64,000 nucleotides of DNA from the NCBI GenBank assembly GCA_021792755.1, contig JAJYUA010000023.1:1-64000 (forward strand), given 5' to 3'. Every line of letters starts with the position of its first letter. The first letter of the stretch is position 1. This DNA comes from Pseudomonadota bacterium (GTDB lineage: Bacteria > Pseudomonadota > Gammaproteobacteria > Steroidobacterales > Steroidobacteraceae). Below are positions 59,132 through 64,000 of the stretch, one piece after another. The notes beneath the pieces were generated by a model. The model worked only from the letters and a program-made list of their open reading frames with translations, was not told the origin of the DNA and did not search any database. The position numbers and the translations under genes are program-made.

Positions 59132-59377
59132 ATGCAGACCGTCAACATTCACGAGGCCAAGACGCACTTGTCTCGCCTGATCGACCAAGCGGCGAAGGGA
59201 GAGCCGTTCGTCATCGCCAAGGCCGGAAAACCCTTGGTCAAGGTCGTGGCGCTGGGTGCGCCGGAGCCCGGTCAGATGAAACGCCTCGGATTCATGGCCG
59301 GGCAGATTGTCGTGCCCGATGATTTCGACCAGATGGGCAGCGCCGAGATCGAGCAGCTCTTTGGCGAGGATGCGTGA
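59132..59377 (+). CDS. Phd/YefM-family antitoxin
   Basis: An 81-residue antitoxin. MQTVNIHEAKTHLSRLIDQA and GEPFVIAKAGKPLVKVVAL form the Phd/YefM DNA-binding domain, followed by a flexible C-terminal tail (MGSAEIEQLFGED) that would bind the toxin. It is encoded just before a PIN-domain toxin with a 4-base overlap. Such antitoxins repress their own promoter; a palindrome was not identified. Confidence 0.9.
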   Translation: MQTVNIHEAKTHLSRLIDQAAKGEPFVIAKAGKPLVKVVALGAPEPGQMKRLGFMAGQIVVPDDFDQMGSAEIEQLFGEDA

Positions 59378-59760
59378 AACTGCTTCTCGATACGCACTTG
59401 CTCCTCTGGGCGGCGGGTCAGCCGGATCGTCTGTCCAAGACGGCCCGGGAGTTGATCGAAGCCGCCGATAACGAACTCATTTTCAGCACGGCGAGCCTGT
59501 GGGAGATCGTGATCAAGCGGGGATTGGGCCGAGAGGATTTCCAGGTCGATGCGCGGCTGCTACGCCGGGGGCTGCTCGACAACGGCTACCGCGAGTTGCC
59601 GATCGGCAGTGAGCACGTGGTCGCGATCGATACCCTGCCGCCTTTGCACAAGGATCCCTTCGATCGAATCCTCATTGCGCAAGCTCTCGTCGAGGGGATC
59701 ACGCTGCTTACGACGGCCGAGACGGTCGCACGCTATCCTGCGCCGCTGCGAGCCGTCTGA
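59374..59760 (+). CDS. PIN-domain ribonuclease toxin (VapC)
   Basis: A 128-residue PIN toxin. The acidic residues are at LLLDTHLLLWAA (first Asp), ASLWEIVIKRGLGRE (Glu) and HKDPFDRILIAQAL (Asp), the typical VapC pattern. GTG start overlaps the antitoxin stop (GTGA). This is a second, unrelated module near the FitAB-like pair. It appears complete. Confidence 0.9.
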   Translation: MKLLLDTHLLLWAAGQPDRLSKTARELIEAADNELIFSTASLWEIVIKRGLGREDFQVDARLLRRGLLDNGYRELPIGSEHVVAIDTLPPLHKDPFDRILIAQALVEGITLLTTAETVARYPAPLRAV

Positions 59761-59858
59761 AGGGTTGACCCGCGACAGCCGTGCCCTGCGCGCACTTCAG
59801 CGAGATTTCCCGCCTCCATTCGGCTGAGGGTGAGTCATGCACGTAAGAGCATATCGCC

Positions 59859-60122
59859 ATATTTACGCGAACCACCTTCGATCTTCCGGATGAGCTCATG
59901 AAGCGCGCCGGGATCGCGGCGGCAAGGCGCGGATCGACGCTCCGCGATCCCGTTGCCGAGGCTGCCGGCGGACCAGGGTCGCCGCAGCGCAGGCGAATGA
60001 ACGACGCTCCCATCAAGCTGCCGCGCGGGCACACGATCTCGGGCCGCTCCAATGCCGACATCGCGCAGCTGTTTGAGCAGGAAGACGTGGCGCCTCTGAA
60101 TGACGTGTATCGCGGCCGCTAA
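59859..60122 (+). pseudogene. Orphan antitoxin-like gene with doubtful start
   Basis: From 59865 the frame reads TRTTFDLPDELMKRAGIAAARRGSTLRD, split here for length, a typical VapB-type N-terminus, and then diverges into an Arg/Pro-rich stretch and ends with NADIAQLFEQEDVAP, a common antitoxin tail. Upstream in frame there is only ATA (59859) before a TAA at 59844; the first ATG is at 59898, inside the domain. No toxin gene follows on this strand. I call it a remnant, though an ATA start cannot be ruled out. Confidence 0.5.
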
Positions 60123-60209
60123 CGTCAGGAGCGAGACCGCGGGCGCCTGACGTTGCACGTGCCGCAGTTTCGCTACGGCGGTCGCGAAGGGCGAGGAATT
60201 TCCGTCTCC

Positions 60210-60572
60210 CTATGGGCGCAGTGCCCAGACCAGGAACGCAGCTGCGATCAGCAGAAATCCGTGCACCCGACGAGGATAAATCGATCTTTGCACTCGAATC
60301 GAGTCGTGCGGAAAGCGCAGTCTCCAGGTGCCGGACACCGCCAATGCCGAAAACAGCGTCCAGAAATACCAGCCGCGCCAGAGGACGCATGGAATAGCCA
60401 ACACCAGCAGCAGGGCTCCAACCGATCGAACTGTGCCGGTCTGTGTCATCCAATGGTCCGTCGAGCTCGGCGCGGTAACGTGGCAAAGCCCGGATGCGAG
60501 CAGAAAGCTCGCAAGTACGGCAATGTAGATCGTTTTCGACACGCAGTTGCCGAGGGCTCGGCGTAAGAGCAA
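60210..60572 (-). CDS. Hypothetical membrane protein
   Basis: A 120-residue protein with probably three hydrophobic segments (IYIAVLASFLLASGL, VGALLLVLAIPCVLW, and VHGFLLIAAAFLVWAL). There are basic residues between helices. I do not recognise the family. A GTG ten codons in (60542) is an equally likely start. It lies among fragments of mobile genes; it may itself be cargo. Confidence 0.5.
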   Translation of the reverse strand: MLLRRALGNCVSKTIYIAVLASFLLASGLCHVTAPSSTDHWMTQTGTVRSVGALLLVLAIPCVLWRGWYFWTLFSALAVSGTWRLRFPHDSIRVQRSIYPRRVHGFLLIAAAFLVWALRP

Positions 60573-60581
60573 GGCGGTTCG

Positions 60582-60985
60582 TCAGCCGGTTACACGCAGG
60601 CGCATCCCGTTCCACCAGAGTACCTCGACGGGGGTATCGAGGTCCGCTGAGGCTAGCACGATCGGCAGATGCGCGCGACGATCGAAACGCACTTGGAGCT
60701 CCTTTTCGGTGACATCCGCGGTGGCGGCCATGTCGATGAGGTCGCGGAAGATGACCGGGGCCTGTGCATAGGGGTGGCCGCGCATCTTGCCGGCGAGCAG
60801 TCGGTACAGGCCAGCGGCGATGACCGGCAGGGCCATGTCGAAGTCGACCTTCAGGGGGACGGCGCATCGACGTGGAAGAAGCGCGCTGCATCGGAAGGCG
60901 CGTTCTCGATCAGCATGCGCCCGGCGCAGCGGATGATGAGCTTCGGGGCGAAGCCAACGATCTTTTGGGGTGGATTTTGGGGTAG
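60582..60985 (-). pseudogene. DDE transposase, C-terminal fragment, frameshifted
   Basis: Two adjacent minus-strand frames together read as the end of a transposase: KIVGFAPKLIIRCAGRMLIE and FFHVDAP in one (60851-60985), then LKVDFDMALPVIAAGLYRLL, GHPYAQAPVIFRDLIDM and DRRAHLPIVLA in the other (60582-60850). The frame changes around 60845, with a small deletion. The last residues (VEVLWWNGMRLR) are the usual end of this transposase group. The N-terminal catalytic part is absent. Confidence 0.65.
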
Positions 60986-61010
60986 GCGGTTTCCAGGGAT
61001 GCGATAACGT

Positions 61011-63095
61011 CTACTGCGCTCCGGCTGATCCGAGCTTCGCCAACAGTCCGGACGGTGGCTTGACGGCCAGATACACCGTGCTCCACAGCTGCGCGGCATC
61101 CGCTTCCGAGGCGTCCGAACTGTCCGAGCCAAACGGACGGATGTGGTAGTGGCCGCGCCGATAGGTCCACGACCAGAGCTCTGTATTGGCCATCGAGCGG
61201 GTCGCCTCGATCACGCGCCACAGCGTGCGCTGTGCGTCCCGCAGTCGGGCGCGCACCGCGGGCGGCAGGTCGGCTCGGCGCAGCTGGCGCGCCAGCCCCG
61301 CGGCGAGCAGTGCCTGCTGCCAGGACCACACGACCGAGCCCTGGTAGTCGTGACGGGTGAATTCACCCTGCAGCGCCCGGGGCGCGAAGGCCGGATTGGC
61401 GACCACCAGGCCGGCACCCGTGATCAATCCGGCCGGAAACGGCCGCAGCACCGTCGTGACCAGCCGGGCCAGTTCCTGTGGAGCCGGTGTGCCGAACAGC
61501 AGCAGGTAGCCGACATCCGATTGCATCACCGGTATCGGCCGTCCGGAGCGACTCAGCGCCAGCGCCGGGAAACTCAGCGGCCCGCGGCCGAGCGCGCGCA
61601 GCGCCGGCAGCGCGGGGATGCGATCGAGCTCGGCATAGCGGCGCACGTCTCGCACCGCCGTCGCGTGCGGCACGGTCACGCCGAACATCCGCGGCGCGCG
61701 GCGGCTCCACACCCGCGCCATCTCGGCGGCCCGCGCAAACAGCGGGCGCGCGCCGGCCGGCAGATACGGATCGAGCAGCCCGCTCGCGTAGAGCCGCGCG
61801 GTGGCATCGAGCGCCGCCGGCACGAGCGCGGCGTTGACATCGTATGGATAGTGCCCGCCGCCGAGACCGGTGTTGCTGTCGCGCCAGTCGCCGACCGCAA
61901 TGCCGGGCTTCAAGCCGATCAGATGCGCCCGCCGCGGGTCGCGCGCGAACGGCGCGGCGCTCTGGAGCACGAAGCTCAGGTTCCTCACCAGCGCAGCGCC
62001 GCGGCTGCCGTGGCGCGCCTGCGGGCCGCCGGCGGCGGCGGCGAGGAACGCCGCCGCATGTGCGCGCTCGCGTGGACTCAACAGCCACGCGGCCGCATCC
62101 GGCGCCAACATGTAATTCTCGTCGATCATGAGGTAGGTGTAGCTCGGTGCGGCCGAGCGCACGCCGCGCTTGAGATTCATCAGTACGGCCTCCTCGCCGA
62201 TGTCCTCCTCGTGCGCCACCTGGCCGCGGGGAGAGAGCCGGGCGAGGACCGAATCAAGCGCGTCATCGATCGCCGCGCAGGTGAGCGCAGGCATCAGCAG
62301 GCGCACGCTCATCAGTGTATCGCGGCCGAAATAGGTGTCGAAGCGCCATGAGCCGGCGAGAAACTTCTGCCGGTAGGCGAGGAAGGTCAGGGTGTCGCGC
62401 GCCGCCCGGCTGCCCTGGTGCGGGTGGCGCAGCAGTTGCCGCCCCGAGAGCGGCGTCAGCGGCGGCTCGCCGGTCAAACCGGTCACGCGCAGTCGGATCA
62501 CTCCGGCGGAGTCGGCGAGAATGTGCGTGCCCTGCACGCGCCCACGCAGCACGGTGAGCCTCAGCCGGTAGGCGGCCCCGCCATCCAGACGCTCACGCGA
62601 CCAGGCGATGTGCGGGGCGTGGATGAGCGGAGGCGTCGCGATTCCCGGCGGCAGCCGGTGATGCGCCCGGTAGTCGCGCAGCACCCGGATGCTCGAGAGC
62701 ACCGCCTGGCGCAGCCGCAGCGAGGAATCACCGGTCAGCTCGACGACCGCGGACATGCCGAAGAGCGCGCGACCGCGCCGGTCCCGCCCCCGTACCGGAT
62801 GCAGCCGGCCGAGCAGTCGCCAGCGAGCCGAACGCGGCTCGCGCTTGAACCAGAGCCCGACCCCGCTGTCGCCGGCCGGAAACGCCATGAGGATGCGCGG
62901 ATGGGGGCCAGAGCGCAGCACCAGGTCGCCCGCCACCGGGCCTTGGCGCAGGAACGCATTGAAGAAGCGGCCCTGCCGGACACTGAAGCGCAACGGACGG
63001 TGCGCCGCGCCACCGGCCGTGGCGAGCGGGCAACACGCAGCGGCGCACAGCAGCACGGCCAGCGGCCGTGCCCGGAACGAGAGACGAGCTCGCAT
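61011..63095 (-). CDS. Secreted six-hairpin glycosidase-like protein
   Basis: A 694-residue protein with an N-terminal signal peptide when read from ATG 63095 (MRARLSFRARPLAVLLCAAA then an Ala-rich cleavage region). Upstream in-frame residues from 63173 look non-coding. The middle carries WRFDTYFGRDTLMSVRLLMP and VAHEEDIGEEAVLMNLKRG, which resemble the catalytic (alpha/alpha)6-barrel of glucoamylase or amylo-alpha-1,6-glucosidase-type proteins; GDWRDSNTGLGGGHYPYDVN follows near residue 430. The exact family and substrate are not clear. Neighbour is an anaerobic sulfatase-maturase-like gene. Confidence 0.65.
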   Translation of the reverse strand: MRARLSFRARPLAVLLCAAACCPLATAGGAAHRPLRFSVRQGRFFNAFLRQGPVAGDLVLRSGPHPRILMAFPAGDSGVGLWFKREPRSARWRLLGRLHPVRGRDRRGRALFGMSAVVELTGDSSLRLRQAVLSSIRVLRDYRAHHRLPPGIATPPLIHAPHIAWSRERLDGGAAYRLRLTVLRGRVQGTHILADSAGVIRLRVTGLTGEPPLTPLSGRQLLRHPHQGSRAARDTLTFLAYRQKFLAGSWRFDTYFGRDTLMSVRLLMPALTCAAIDDALDSVLARLSPRGQVAHEEDIGEEAVLMNLKRGVRSAAPSYTYLMIDENYMLAPDAAAWLLSPRERAHAAAFLAAAAGGPQARHGSRGAALVRNLSFVLQSAAPFARDPRRAHLIGLKPGIAVGDWRDSNTGLGGGHYPYDVNAALVPAALDATARLYASGLLDPYLPAGARPLFARAAEMARVWSRRAPRMFGVTVPHATAVRDVRRYAELDRIPALPALRALGRGPLSFPALALSRSGRPIPVMQSDVGYLLLFGTPAPQELARLVTTVLRPFPAGLITGAGLVVANPAFAPRALQGEFTRHDYQGSVVWSWQQALLAAGLARQLRRADLPPAVRARLRDAQRTLWRVIEATRSMANTELWSWTYRRGHYHIRPFGSDSSDASEADAAQLWSTVYLAVKPPSGLLAKLGSAGAQ

Positions 63096-63343
63096 AAAGA
63101 CAGTCCTCTGGCAGTCTGTCGGCCCGATGGTTCGGGGTGAGGGGCAATTGCGGCCCTGAGCATAGGGCGTCATGCTGGCCTGCCAAGTGCCGCAGCGGCA
63201 AGCATTCCTGCACAGACGGCCGCGGGTGGGAATCCGCGCGGTTGATCGGGCGGAAATTGCTCATGCTCACCCTGCTCTGCCGCCCGGGAGAGACCTGCGG
63301 TGATTATCGCCGATCCGGCATCGTCAAGGCCGAGAGGCCGGCG

Positions 63344-63565
63344 GTGTAGTGCATCATTGCGTTTGGAACTGAGGCGGCTATTGGCACGATTGACCTTTTG
63401 CGGGATGTCACGAGCGCCCTTGGTCCACATGAGCGGCTTTGAGATGCTGTCGTGATGGGCGATGTACTCGCCGATGGCGGTGACGGGCTCGGACACGCTC
63501 GTAAAGACGCCGCGACGCAAGCGCTCGGTGCCGATCTCGCCGGAGAAGCGCTCGAGCACGCTCAG
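63344..63565 (-). pseudogene. IS630-type transposase, C-terminal fragment
   Basis: Minus-strand reading from 63565 gives LSVLERFSGEIGTERLRRGV, then FTSVSEPVTAIGEYIAHHD and KPLMWTKGARDIPQKVNRA. The pattern VERFFxEITxxRIRRG then KPFxWTKxAxxIxxKV is the end of IS630-family transposases. The rest of the transposase is missing and no ends are seen. It fills part of the gap between the two neighbouring genes. Confidence 0.65.
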
Positions 63566-63642
63566 CCGGGAGGCCGGGGCCGGGGTGACCTGCCTCTGAA
63601 CGCGCGGCTGCCGGCGGCCCGGCGCCTGCCGGGCCGCTCGGG

Positions 63643-64000
63643 TCATCCTCCGCGCGCCGGGGCACGCCGCACCATCGCCGCCATGCGCCGCATCGGCTGC
63701 TCGATGTGGGTGAAGAAGGCCCGGTATCCGGCACAGAGGTAATTGAGGCCGGGCTCGCCGTCCGGAGTGTCGATGAAGCGGTTGCGCGGACATTCGCCGT
63801 GGCAGGCGAACAGGACGGGGCATTGCCTGCAGTATCGGGGAAGGCTGTCGGATTTATCGCGGCCGAAGCGAAGCTGCTTCTCGGAGGCGAGGAGAGCCCC
63901 GAGGGTCGTCTCGCGGATGTTGCCGAGCCGGTGGGCCGGCTCGACGAAATGATCGCAGCAGTATACGTCCCCGTTTTGCATCAACACGGGGCTGCCTCCA
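63643..64000 (-). CDS. Anaerobic sulfatase-maturase-like radical SAM protein (partial)
   Basis: The C-terminal 119 codons of a gene that runs off the right edge, so its N-terminal radical SAM core is not visible. The remaining part is a SPASM domain: GDVYCCDHFVEPAHRLGNI, then CRQCPVLFACHGECPRNRF, binding auxiliary 4Fe-4S clusters, and GEPGLNYLCAGYRAFF. These motifs are typical of anSME, which converts Cys or Ser to formylglycine in sulfatases. A sulfatase gene was not seen in the window. Confidence 0.85.
   Translation of the reverse strand, partial: GGSPVLMQNGDVYCCDHFVEPAHRLGNIRETTLGALLASEKQLRFGRDKSDSLPRYCRQCPVLFACHGECPRNRFIDTPDGEPGLNYLCAGYRAFFTHIEQPMRRMAAMVRRAPARGG

Overview
The window is high-GC DNA whose gene order is gammaproteobacterial: queA-tgt-yajC-secD-secF, suhB, trmJ, ndk-rlmN-pilF-rodZ-hisS-yfgM-bamB-der, guaB-guaA, xseA, tadA and mltF. 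I cannot name the genus. GTG and TTG starts and 1-4 nt stop/start overlaps are frequent, so translational coupling is a general habit here.

Layout. 1-2.4 kb is the end of an integrative element whose integrase lies against the 3' end of a tRNA-Leu; the element runs off the left edge. 2.7-21.9 kb is core genome on the plus strand: queuosine synthesis, Sec translocon accessories, an amino-acid permease, an unusual cysteine desulfurase fused to an IscU-like domain, iscA, and the ndk-to-der block (ispG is absent from it). 22.0-23.2 kb carries glutaryl-CoA dehydrogenase on the minus strand. 23.7-42.4 kb is a cobalamin locus: a PduX-like threonine kinase, a cobalamin riboswitch, then 13 closely spaced genes (cobN, a ChlI-ChlD fusion, cbiE, a cbiX-cbiC fusion, cbiD, cbiL, cbiF, cbiG, a cbiH-cbiJ fusion, cobW, cobO, cobB/cbiA, bluB). 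It combines oxygen-independent ring-contraction enzymes (CbiG, CbiD) with a CobN-type chelatase and oxygen-dependent BluB. 42.4-48.0 kb holds small membrane proteins (two are paralogues), the repair enzyme Tag, a HipBA toxin-antitoxin pair and a HAD phosphatase. 48.0-54.6 kb is core again. 54.6-61 kb is a second, degraded island starting in a tRNA-Ser: a tandem copy of the tRNA 3' end, an integrase, a likely excisionase, two PIN-toxin modules, broken antitoxins and IS fragments. 61.0-64 kb has a secreted glycosidase-like protein and the end of an anaerobic sulfatase-maturase-like radical SAM gene, with an IS630-type fragment between them.

The observations I rate most worth following are: (1) a dispersed GC-rich repeat, seen four times, two copies lying exactly on stop/start junctions and reading in frame, so that CbiG and possibly PilF carry a related N-terminal peptide; (2) a CobW-family GTPase that has lost the CxCC metal motif but has a histidine-rich stretch; (3) the IscS-IscU-like fusion with a degenerate scaffold domain; (4) the tandem att-like repeats at tRNA-Ser.
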